NCBI GenBank assembly: GCA_002633005.1
Contig: NMRA01000233.1
Span: forward strand, 65,687 to 129,686
DNA: 64,000 bases
Source of the DNA: Phoronis australis
Taxonomy: Eukaryota; Phoronida; Phoronidae
Direction: 5' to 3'
The notes under the pieces are model-generated. The model did no database searches. It was not told the origin of the DNA and was given only the letters and a program-made list of their open reading frames with translations. Shown here in pieces: positions 49,503 to 60,500 of this stretch. A program made the translations under genes and the position numbers. Positions within the stretch are counted from its first letter, which is position 1. Each line of letters opens with the position of its first letter.

Positions 49503-49629
49503 GGCACTGGTCGGATATAGCGTTCCCCGATTTAGAGAACCAGGCAATCGCTGATTAATGCCTAACGGCTGTTGTTTAGTGGATGAAACTGGTTCTCCAA
49601 ATTAGGGACGGATATATCCAACCAGTGCC
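49503..49629. repeat. 41-bp imperfect inverted repeat with 45-bp spacer
   Basis: The left arm 49503-49543 begins GGCACTGGTCGGATAT and ends GAGAACCAG. The right arm 49589-49629 in reverse complement begins GGCACTGGTTGGATAT and ends GAGAACCAG; roughly 33-34 of 41 positions match. It sits just outside family A repeat copy 1. Likely a MITE-type foldback. Confidence 0.75.
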
Positions 49630-49654
49630 TTGACAGAGTTACGCAAACTCATGC

Positions 49655-50900
49655 CTAGTCTTGGTACAAAGCTGTATACTAAATATACAGCTTTGCACCG
49701 ATGTGGGTAAAAAAGTGGTAAGATAAAATCTGACCCGAAATTAGTGTCATTAAAAACTACAGTCATCCTTGAGTAAACTAAAATATTTAACGGTGTTGGA
49801 AAAAATACCGTTATTCTGCCGCTAAAGTTGTGGAGCGATCTTTAGCGATGGCTTTCGGCGCCATGAAATATTTCATCACCTATTGCAGGCCTTTATTCAG
49901 CGTATGTCCTAGCACTAATCTGGAGGCCCTGGCAAGGAGGCCCAGTGTATCATTTGGACACCCACTGTCAATACGGACCTTTCAAGTTTGGACTCACACA
50001 CTGTAATGAATACTAGGAAGCCTCTGAAGGCTCACAGTGGGGGCTCTTTTTTCAAAGCAGGAAGAAATATACAATGTATATACAAAGTATAGGCATTGTT
50101 GCTATTTTGACACTTGATTGACAGCATTGTAATAGTCTTGGTCTACACAGTTTTTTTAGTAAAAATGCTCACCATAGAACTAGAAGGCTGTTTTATAAAC
50201 TTAGATGTAAAAGCCTTGATCTATGCATTTTTTGTAAAAAAATCTGTGTGTTTGGGGGTATTGCTGGGGGTGGGGGGTTACGCGTCGGAATCATGGATGC
50301 CCTGGAATATTGGGAACCCCATTTTGGACACCCTATTTTCAAAATCCTGGATAAAGGCCTGACCTATTGGCCAGTTTCTTTTCTCGCCGATTCTTCAATC
50401 AAATGTTGTTCTTTCACGAGGTTGCGTATACGTCACAACAAATTATCAGAACTGGTTTCACTTCGTTATAAGTTTTTAGAATTTTGATACCGAAAAACTG
50501 AATTTCAGAAGAAATTTTGCTGCTGCCAAGCTATCATCATCTCCCAAGAGATGTCGCAAGAATTTAGGAAATGGCTCGTGCGCGTGACACGAGCGTACTG
50601 TTTTCAAAACGACGACATACTTTTCATTGTTAGAAAAGGCGGAGAGTTATGCTAGAAAATGACGTTTATTGCATTGTTTTTCACTTAAACGGCTATAATG
50701 GGCAAGGTGAGTGCCGGTTGATTCCCAGATTTTGCATGCACCCCGTCCGGTCTTTAGCTTTAAATGTTGATACAAGTTTCACGATGAGGTGACGAGCAAA
50801 ACTACCCTGGCTGTGCAATTTCGGGGTCTATGGAAAAAAAACACACAGTGGTACTTAGCTGTATTTTGACAATAGTCTTCATACAGCTAGCTGGCTGGCT
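49655..50900 (+). repeat. Dispersed repeat family A, copy 1 (interrupted)
   Basis: It aligns with 58005-58760 from 'cttggYacaaagctgtatacta' through 'cacaacaaattat', 'catcatctccc-agagatgtcgcaa' and 'gcgcgtg' to 'gacaatagtcttcatacagcta-gtggct'. About 470 bp (roughly 49890-50358) in this copy have no counterpart at 58.2 kb, so either an insertion here or a deletion there. The left end has a 16-bp hairpin (GGTACAAAGCTGTATA / TATACAGCTTTGCACC). Confidence 0.8.
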
Positions 50901-51834
50901 AACTCATGCCTACCCTTTGACACACTGCCACCTGGTGACCTACTGTCTGAAAAGTGGCCCTGTGGAAACAGGATGAATGACACGTGTGTGGTCAATGTGC
51001 ATGCCTTGATTGGAATTATACTGATCACATAGCCACCAAATGCACATGCCTTTAATATGCACTGTACTTGTTTTGGGCTTAAGCTGTTGGATTGGAGTTC
51101 CCTCGATTTTGTTCCATCTCTGCCCGTTTTAATAAAATGCAACTACTCACGTCAAAGGTGGTCGCCATACTTGATAACTGAAAACTGAAAAGTGTTTCCC
51201 AATTTTCAACCAATGGAAATGACTGAATGTTATGATGTCGCTTTCATTACTTTAACCAATGAGAAGCCATATTATACAACATTCAACAGTTTTACCACTG
51301 TGAAAGCTAGGCTCGCGCAAACCACTCGCCAGCTTGCCATTGGCGAATTTTGAGCGGCACTGGTGATGGTAGAGCTAAGTCCATTTGCCAATTTCGCGAA
51401 TGCTTTTGCAGCTTGACAATAAAAATTAATTTCGGGAAACCTACTCACCGCCGACTCACAGACAGCTCGAATCAAGTCGCGCCGCAAACAGAATTCTTAC
51501 TTCGATGTCAAGTCCTAAAATGGCAAGTGAATGTTCCATTTCATGTCCGATACTCCCCCTGAAATTATTCTTTTGCCGCAACGAAATGTTATAAACTGTA
51601 AAGTGGGGGGGGGGGCAGTGCTCTTGGTAATGGCAATTTCTCGCTTCATAGCGAGATCTCATATCATTGGTCAGGACTATTTCGGTGGTGACCAAAAGAA
51701 AGCAAGATAGAGGAAATGTTACTTAATAAATTTTATATTCACTACTCTGCATAATTTAGCTTTAATTTGCAAGCCATAAGTTATGTTAATGTTTTTGGAT
51801 CTAAATGTCTTGTTCATCAAAATGCCTACGAGGC

Positions 51835-52065
51835 AGGGGTATCCCCACCGTAACCCGGGGCTAGGGTGGAATCCCTAATTTTTAAGGTCAATGAAATGCG
51901 TAACTCGGGAATAGGGGCAAAACCACTGTTTAATTTTTTGGGTCAACATCAATGAAATGGCCATGTGGTTGGCGTACACCTGCTGTAACCCGGGAATAGG
52001 GGAGAGCCCCTACCCATTTTTTGGTGAACCTCATGCCCATGTGGCTGGCATACCCACCTCCCGGA
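51835..52065 (+). repeat. Degenerate tandem repeat, about three units
   Basis: Units are marked by TAACCCGGGGCTAGGG / TAACTCGGGAATAGGGG / TAACCCGGGAATAGGGG, followed by '-cct-atttttt-ggt-aa' and 'catgtggYtggcRtac'. No coding sign. Confidence 0.6.
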
Positions 52066-52878
52066 GAAAGTGTTTAGCTAATAATTTTTGAAAATGGCTA
52101 AAAGTTTTCAGATGCTTAAGCCATTTTGGCTAATACTTTTAAAAGTCTAGTGCGAGCCTAGGAAAGAGTGTAGCTCATGCTAGTTCACTGAACAAAAAGT
52201 CCATGGGACATAAATCCTACATATTCCTTTGGGTATATGTTCACGTGCTACTTTTTGCATGTGTCAATTGAAATACTTTCTGGTTATCGCACATGGTAAA
52301 AAAGTTATCGGTGACAAAAAAATAGAGAAGCTATTCTTTGCCAAGCCCATCTTAATTCTTGTACACTTGCTTCGCGGATATGTATAGAACCAGAGAGGAT
52401 CGCTGAAGAAAGTAACATATTTAAGTGAGATAGCACATAAGCAGATGCGGAATACTGCAGTCTTAAAGTGAATTTATTGTAGTCAATGTGTTGTGCCATA
52501 AGCTACAGAGGATATGGTCACTAAGTGAAACTATGGGAGACTTTCAGGAAGCAATGGGGGTTGACCACGTGGGCTGGTGACTCATATCGCCACCTATCTG
52601 AACCAGAAATTAAAGGCGAAGGCAACCTTTTTTCATGTCATTTTGAGCTAAAATAAGGTTGCTTGGTTATCCTAGACATATTTTCCACTTTATTACAGCT
52701 TTTCGTAATTTTGTTAATTACTCGTCCGCTATTCCGGAAGTGACGTTTTAGGAGGCAAGCATTTCCCGCCAATTTCTTTTCATATAGTCTGACTGTGAGA
52801 GTTGCCGAGTCAGTCATTGTTCTACCTCGGTTGTGTTAAGTTACGTCGTCGTTTGCTTTCATTTACTAGTCAGTCAAC

Positions 52879-52947
52879 ATGCCACACTGTTGCTGCGTAC
52901 CGGGATGTACTAATTATCGTCTCACGCGCGCTTTGGGAGTACCTTAG
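52879..52947 (+). pseudogene. THAP-domain start fragment beside the assembly gap
   Basis: ATG opens MPHCCCVPGCTNYR, the canonical beginning of a THAP finger (MPxxC-x4-C-x-N). The frame meets TAG after 22 codons and the run of Ns starts at 52957, so the rest cannot be read. It may be the first exon of a THAP gene whose remainder is in the gap, or a relic of a transposon. Confidence 0.45.
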
Positions 52948-52956
52948 CATCGCTTT

Positions 52957-53345
52957 NNNNNNNNNNNNNNNNNNNNNNNNNNNNNNNNNNNNNNNNNNNN
53001 NNNNNNNNNNNNNNNNNNNNNNNNNNNNNNNNNNNNNNNNNNNNNNNNNNNNNNNNNNNNNNNNNNNNNNNNNNNNNNNNNNNNNNNNNNNNNNNNNNNN
53101 NNNNNNNNNNNNNNNNNNNNNNNNNNNNNNNNNNNNNNNNNNNNNNNNNNNNNNNNNNNNNNNNNNNNNNNNNNNNNNNNNNNNNNNNNNNNNNNNNNNN
53201 NNNNNNNNNNNNNNNNNNNNNNNNNNNNNNNNNNNNNNNNNNNNNNNNNNNNNNNNNNNNNNNNNNNNNNNNNNNNNNNNNNNNNNNNNNNNNNNNNNNN
53301 NNNNNNNNNNNNNNNNNNNNNNNNNNNNNNNNNNNNNNNNNNNNN
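52957..53345. other. Assembly gap (389 Ns)
   Basis: A run of N. Open frames drawn across it are artefacts. Confidence 1.
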
Positions 53346-53494
53346 GTCGTGAAGAACAGTAAGGCCGTACCTGCATGAATGAAGTCAATTTTGAGATCCG
53401 AAATTTGTGAGCATTTAACGCTGCAGGTAAGAGCATAATCTAAACATTTTCTCGATGATCTAAAAAATCTATTTTGGCGCGTTAAAATGGCGGG

Positions 53495-53600
53495 AAAATT
53501 TTGCGACCTGGCATTTACGAATGCGAGCTGGATTTTGAAAATGCGACCTGGGATTTTGGCTAGGTCGCAAAATGCGACCTGGCGATTTTAATAGCGTCGA
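53495..53600 (+). repeat. Dispersed repeat, copy 2 (copy 1 at 7090-7195)
   Basis: It contains four or five GCGACCTGG/GCGAGCTGG-type motifs and is co-linear with 7090-7195. Confidence 0.45.
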
Positions 53601-54585
53601 GCCCTGGATGAGATAAATTTTGAACCAAACAGAATTTTCTTTATTGAAGATACATTTTCACTTCAGTACTTTTAAACGGTTGACATCAAGAATATTTCCA
53701 TGACCATATTCCTAGGCGGTTTCTGACATGACCTGGCTGTGAAAATGTGCCTGACATTCCAAAACAAGGCACGCGCTTTCTTATCTGCGGGAAAAAGAAG
53801 AGTTGTATCTCCATGCGTGTAACACTGGACGGACCTATTCAGTGTTGCTATCTAGTTCTGTTGTCAGAGTGTTAGTGCCCCTCATGGGTAACCTATCAAC
53901 TGATAGTTGTCGCCGGGACTTGGGGATATATTTTGTGTGAAAATATACCGAACAAAGTGTGAGGTCGCATCGGCAAACTATAGGTTCCCAAACGGAGCCC
54001 TTATTTTATCGTCTTAAAAATAATGTTCTTATTGAGTTCTGTCTCTAAAACTAGGAAAGTTTGTGAAATTTTTCACTGACAGTAATGTTGATCATTAAAG
54101 ACAATAGCTAATTTCACCTCATTTGCTCAAACCTCTGTTTTTAGTAGCGCAAACATTTAGTGGAGCTGGACTCTCTGAAGTCGATCTGTCACTAACTATG
54201 GGAAGCTTGCTGTTACACTGAAAACACTGGAGTCTTCTTTCGGCTCAATGAATAATGGTGTGATTGAATCGATTTATAGCTGTCGGTTTAGTTAGGGCAA
54301 AAAACATAGTTGATTGTGGTCTCTAACCCTACCGCATCAATTTCATCCAAGATCTTGCTTGGTTTTTAGAAAAGTTGTTCAAAGGCATTAGGCAAGGGTT
54401 GAAATGCCATGATCTGCATTATTTTTATGGATCTCTGGTGGATTTTCTCTTTTGGAAGAGTAAGCAACCAAAAAATACTTCATCACCAATTCTAGGTTCA
54501 AGAAAATATATTGTAACCAACTATGCTTTCTTGGCATCATATTACGTCCAGTTTCTTGACATGTCAGTCGTTCAACAGGTTTAAC

Positions 54586-57500
54586 ATGGCTACAAGGAGG
54601 GGGAAGAGAAGGGGCTTACTTAGTTTTCTTGAGCATCGCCAAATTTATCAGCATCACGTGCCCTACGTGACGGAGGACATCTTGAAACTTGTGGAGTATA
54701 AGGCAGCTAACCCTCACGGGAATAAGGTAAGTCGACTGTTCTCATTCTGCGTTTAAGGCATTATTGTACTTTGTGAAGACATCTTTGGGCATTGAACAAT
54801 TCGCTTTAAGATCAGGACCCTCAGACACTCACATAGGGGAAAGGTGCTTATGTGCTTATGCCTTCTGGGAATTTTTTTAATGGGGGATACACTCCCTTGT
54901 TGTATTGAACTGAGAAATCAGATGAAGGAGTGTCTTTGAAGAATAAATACTATGTGTACATCCCTACAGGCCACAAATGCCATAAAGTATGTTGCAGTAA
55001 AAATTCTTCCATTTGGGACAATGACAATTTAACTATATTGCTCACGATTGGAACTGGTTCCAAATTTTAGATATAGATAATGTTGACTTTTGCAAATTTA
55101 AGGTGGATATTTTCAACGTTTATTGAACTGCTTGAAAATATTTTTTGACCTTTTTGATACAAAATGCCATATCCTATCTTTGAGAAATATGATGGATGCC
55201 AAAAGTTCCTCATGTCTCAATTTTCAGAATCCAGGAAATTGAATTTAGGCTTGGTTGAATATCGGTGCCCCAAATTTTAGAGACTCCCAAACTGGTGATT
55301 CCGGTACTTCACATTCTGTTCATGTTTCAAAGCCTCACTATGAAGTGGAATTGAGAGGGGTTCTAACTTCTGAGAGCAATTATTTGTCTCTCAAGACGAG
55401 GATAATTTTCGTGATTTTTAAATGTTATTCAGAGGCAAATAAATCCGATATTCAATCCGATATTTCAAGCTCCGTGGAAATTTTGTTGAAAAACAGTAGA
55501 GATCATGATGAGGATGTAGCCAATGGGCTTTACTCGAGATACAAAGAGTCTTGTTTTGTACAGCAAAGAATCAGTCAGCTTTGTACTTCTTTGATAGGGC
55601 AGAGTGTTTGGCGTACATTAAGTGTCATTTTGCCAGAAATTGACTACTGGTACAAGTTATGACCACAGCCTGTCTATAGTTTTCTATCACAGTCCTGTCA
55701 ACTCTCTTCCCCCACTACCAAACACTAGATGAAAACAAGAAACAATCGTTATGTCTAAAACTCTGGACCTAGATACTAACTAGTACTGCCTTATACACCA
55801 TAAAACAGTGATGGGAAGTGAACGCTGAGCCTGGATTTTCATAATGTTTTTTATATATCATAAAGTTGTGGAGGGTTGGAGTTTGATGTTATATATTGGG
55901 TATTGCTAGTCTGTGTGTGTTTGGGGTGCAGGTCTGGGGATGAGACAATGTCAGGTGTTTGCTGGTGAGAGGCCTGCAGTTGAGACTGCTGAGGGTGACG
56001 GACTGTCTTAATTTTTGTTATCAAATGTGAACAGCTTTAAAAATTGTGACAGATATACACTGGCACTTCCTTATTACATTTCTTTACACTAATGTTTCCG
56101 CTCTTCCATGTTCAACTTCCATCCATCGCTAATTCTGAGAAATTCAGTTTTCAAGACATTGATTTTGGGGGTGTATATCGGACCATGCAATTCCCCTCTG
56201 AAAATATTTAAACATCACACAAAATTCCCCTCATGAGGTCCAGACATCTATTCAAGTGATCAAAAAGTCTCCTTGTTCGAATCACCTGTAACTCACACAG
56301 GTGACGGTTTGAAACTGCACAAAATGTTTGTTTGGGCTGATGATATGGGTGGGGGGAAAGGGGGTAGAATTTTCTAAAACTTTCCATCTCAGAAGGCACA
56401 GGCCCCATCAAATGAATGACGCACTGCACTACTTTCACAATTTGGAGCGTAGATTTTTAGTGTCCGTCTATGGTTTAGTTACACTGCCATAGTGCGCTCT
56501 AGGAGAAAACAAAGTCTGATCATTTTTCTAAAGTCACTTTACAGTTATTTTTTGTTGTTGGCTGATAATGTGCTTTTGGACCAATCTGTGAATCGTCGAA
56601 CCTAACAGGTTGAATTATGACGATTCGTTATCAAGAGATTAATTGTAGAGTTGGACTTGCTTCGTTTATTGTTTTCTCGTGACACGTATCTCATTATGTG
56701 GCCATTGTACATTAACATTTCTACTGTTAGTTTGTTGTCTCTTTATGTAAATTCAGTGGACACTGTTTCAATTATCCGCCTATCATTTGCTCAATGAAAA
56801 ACAGTTCATCATCCAATCCAACGCAGCTTTTGTTTCTCCCCATTCCTGAAATGTCCTCTGGTCACTCAATTATTGACATCTGGCCAAAGTTGACCTCTGG
56901 CAAAAGTTGACCTCTGGCCAACTGACCCAGGTTGGCAGTGTTGTCCCTGAATAACCAGATGACCTCTTCATTATTTTACACGCTGATGAACTTGTATACT
57001 TCTGTTGACTTGCCATGTGCTATCTTCTTTGAAGTATGGCACTTTGTCTTTCACGCTTGCCTTGAACTGAGCTTTAGTAGCTACAGTGTGATAGATAGCT
57101 CAGAGACAATTTATGCATGGTCAGAAGTAAAATGCTCATCAATTTACATAATTTGACATGGATGTGTTTCTTTCTTCATAAAATGTAAGCAACACCAAAT
57201 AAAGGCTTTATCGTTTTTTGAAATCAGTTAGACAAGGTTTTGAGAAATTTTGCACATTCACGTCATTGTTAGAAGCTTTTCTAGACTATTTTTGTCCCAG
57301 AAATAGTCGCAATTTAATCATGAAGTACTGCTGCCCAAAGGTTGCCTTGAATAAGCAATTGGTGGCTCTGTCAAAGTGAAAGTGCTACATACTAGTACTA
57401 GTAGTTTACAACGCTCTCTTTTCTTTGTATTTACTTTGTTTGCTTTTAGCAGAATTCAAGCAAAGAAGAGATTGTTTGAGTTTATTTAGGCCAAAGCCGT

Positions 57501-60500
57501 GATGTTTTATGATCCATATTCTATTGAAAGCAAAAATATTGTACACGAATTTGAAAGTTTGAATATGACATAATTTATATTTTTATTTGTGAGATACCCA
57601 TCCTTTGAGTAATTATCGTAGGTATAAAAAATCGTAACAGGGTCACATAGTAGCCTTAATTATTGAATCTGTATCCATGTTAACAAAAGTCAAGAGGTGA
57701 AAGTGCATGACCCCACTGGTTGTCTCTTTGTTAAAATGAATGTCTGTCATGTATTTTAATCGACTCTGTACTCACCAGGGATATACCCAGGTCTCAAAAC
57801 CCCACTCGCCAGACTCGCCCAGTCCAAACTTCAGTCGCCCGGTTATTTCACGTTGGTCATCACGAACTTGCTGCCAATGTCAATAAAAACAATTGTATCG
57901 TGCATTGATGTCCCCATCTACTAGGGCTAGTATCCCTTTTAGAAAATGCAGAATTCCTACCAAGAAACTTTCGACGTCGATGAATTCCCAGCAACGCAAG
58001 ATGTAGCCTTGGCACAAAGCTGTATACTAATATGCAGCTTCTCGCGGATGTGGGTAAAAAATGACCAGATAAAATTTGACACAAAATGAGTGTTATTAAA
58101 AACTTTTGAGTACACTAAATTATTTACCGTTGATGAAAAATGGCGTTCTATTGTTCTTCTGCTGCTAAAATTGCAGCACATTCTTATGCTTTCCAGGCCA
58201 TGAAATATTGCATCACCCTGACTCACCCATTGGCCAATTTCTTTTTTCGCTGATTCTTCAATCAACTGTTGTTGTTTCACAAGGTTGTGTACCCGTCACA
58301 ACAAATTATTGGAACTGGTTTCACTTCATTATTAGTTTTTAATATTTTAATACCAGCAAATTTTGCTGCTTCAAAGCTGTCATCATCTCCCGAGAGATGT
58401 CGCAAAACTTTAGGAAATGGCGCGTGCGCGTGTCACGAGCATACTGTTGTGAAAATGATGAAATACTCTCCCTTGTTACAAGAAACGGAAAATTACGCAA
58501 GAAAATGACGTTTATTAGATTGTTCTTCACTTAAACTGGTGTAACTGGCAAGGTGATTGTCGGTTGGCTTCAAAATTTTGCACGCACCTTCGCCGGCCTT
58601 TAGCTCTACTTGTTGAAACTAGTTTTCCCGGCGAGGTGACGAGCAGAACTACCCTGACTGTGTGCACTTTCAAGGTCTGCCATAGCTCATCACACAGTGG
58701 TACCTAGCTAGGCTGTATTTTGACAATAGTCTTCATACAGCTAGGTGGCTGACTGGCTACGCAAGACGATACGTCATCCAACATAGTAACTACATTTTAA
58801 TTAAATTGCATGCTGCCGGTTTTCTCCTTTTTGCCTTCTCTTGTTTTTCTCATAATCTGCGTAATTGTTCTTTTTTTCCGCCATAGTTTACTTAGAAGGG
58901 GGGGGACGTGAACTTTCTCTAAAAACGTCACATGGTTCTGCTTGACAAATGAAAATGAGCCCACCCAAGACGATAGCAGGTGCGCTAGTCGTGCACAACT
59001 CAACATGCGTATCACGATTCTGCCTTGTGTGTGGACTAGAACAGTTTTCAAGGGTTGGGGTACTCATTTTCTTGCTAGGGGCCACACCGAGTAATATTGG
59101 GCTGTACTGTACTGCTAAATCACATGGCTGGACCAAAACAGAAAAAAAGCCTATGCACCTGGAAATCTTACGGCAGCACCAAATAGACTATATAATCAAT
59201 CTAGCTAAAAATTGCAATATTTTATTTTGCTGATAACGATAATATAGGGACAATCAATGTATTTACATGTGATTTCAATGTTATTATTTATTAAGTAATC
59301 TTAGCTAAAAGTACACTGTACAATAAGAAATCAGTTCCAAGAAATATGGCAATTCACTTGTGAGCACATGGACCCTCCTTTCCCCCCTTTTTCTTCATTT
59401 CTAGTAATTCCTTTGTACACAACCACACACTGTGACATTTTGTATACAGTAGACAAGACACAACGGTGAACATCTACTGAATCGGTAGGAGCTCACTGTG
59501 TTGATGTTTTTTACTGCCTTAGCATCGAGACGCGGATCAAAATTAACCTTAAAAACAGCTTAGAGAAGAGATGATTTATTTATTTTCACCTGGGAAATAA
59601 TAAAAGCGTTTATTGCGCTCTGGAAATTCGCTCGCCACCTGGGCGACTGACAAGTGAACTTCACAATTTTTACTCGCATTGGCGACGGGGCGAGTGGCTA
59701 AGTATATTCCTGCTCACTGTTCAATACCATTATAAAAACAATTTGTCATTTAGAAGCTTATCTTAATACTTTCAGGCATGTGAGTTATCCGGCCAAACGC
59801 GATCAACTTTCCTAACAGTATCAAGTGCTGATGGGTGAGTTAGATCACAGTTGCATATCTTCATTATGGTTATTTAAATAAGACATTGTTTTTTATTTTT
59901 GGATTTTATGTTTTGGATTTTGAAACACCTGGAATTATTTTGTTTGTGGGAACTGTGAGTAAATGTTATTGTGTTTTAATCATTTCATCTTCAAATGCTT
60001 AACCGTATCATTGTATTTATTTAAAATCATTGCATTAGTCTGACATCACAATGCACAGTCTGTAGCCTTCAAAATTAAAGTATGCTATTAATTAAAAGTT
60101 AGTTTTGCCTAAAAATAGTGGTAAAAATTGTGAGATTTCTTTTTATCAAAGCAAGTTATCCTGTTTCATAAAACATGTCCAGTTTATTTAAAAATGGCAT
60201 TTTAAACAGTGCCTGCCTATAATTAAACAAAATTTCCTTTGGTTTTTAATTTTAGGAAGTAGAATTCCTTTTTTGTCCATCAAGATGTGGGTGAGATAGA
60301 CCAATAATCGGAATGTTGAAAACGAACATCTTTCTGTTCCTTTACAGCACGCGGCTGGCCTCACTTCATGGGGACCACAGCGTGCGCGTCACCGAGGTGT
60401 CCACTGGGAAGTGCACACACATACTGACCGGTCACCCACGGACCCCCTGGTGCGCCGAGTTTCACCCATCATCCAACTCCATTCTGGCTACAGGCTGCCT

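Larger units (their letters stand above)
48129..54585. other. Intergenic region rich in repeats, divergent between RGG-VWA gene and AMBRA1
   Basis: It holds an inverted repeat (49503-49629), family A repeat copy 1 (49655-50900), a degenerate tandem array (51835-52065), a THAP-start fragment (52879), an assembly gap (52957-53345) and a dispersed repeat copy (53495-53600). The only noteworthy small frame is minus 48994-49239 (81 codons, ATG to stop, Lys/Arg-rich start, then LHMFLNITNKVEQCLKPLQ). It has no recognised family and no neighbour support. Confidence 0.4.
54727..59775. other. AMBRA1 intron 1 (5 kb), carries a transposable element
   Basis: It contains the 57776-59712 element. A plus-strand frame at 55255-55662 (135 codons) has no domain, no strong splice borders and is not repeated elsewhere here; I do not call it a gene. 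Confidence 0.5.

Noticed and set aside
52802-53436. Two long open frames of 186 and 188 codons on opposite strands
   Set aside because: Almost all of each is the run of Ns translated as X; they are assembly-gap artefacts.
55255-55662. 135-codon plus-strand frame in AMBRA1 intron 1
   Set aside because: No known motif, not in phase with flanking exons through good splice sites; kept only as a note.
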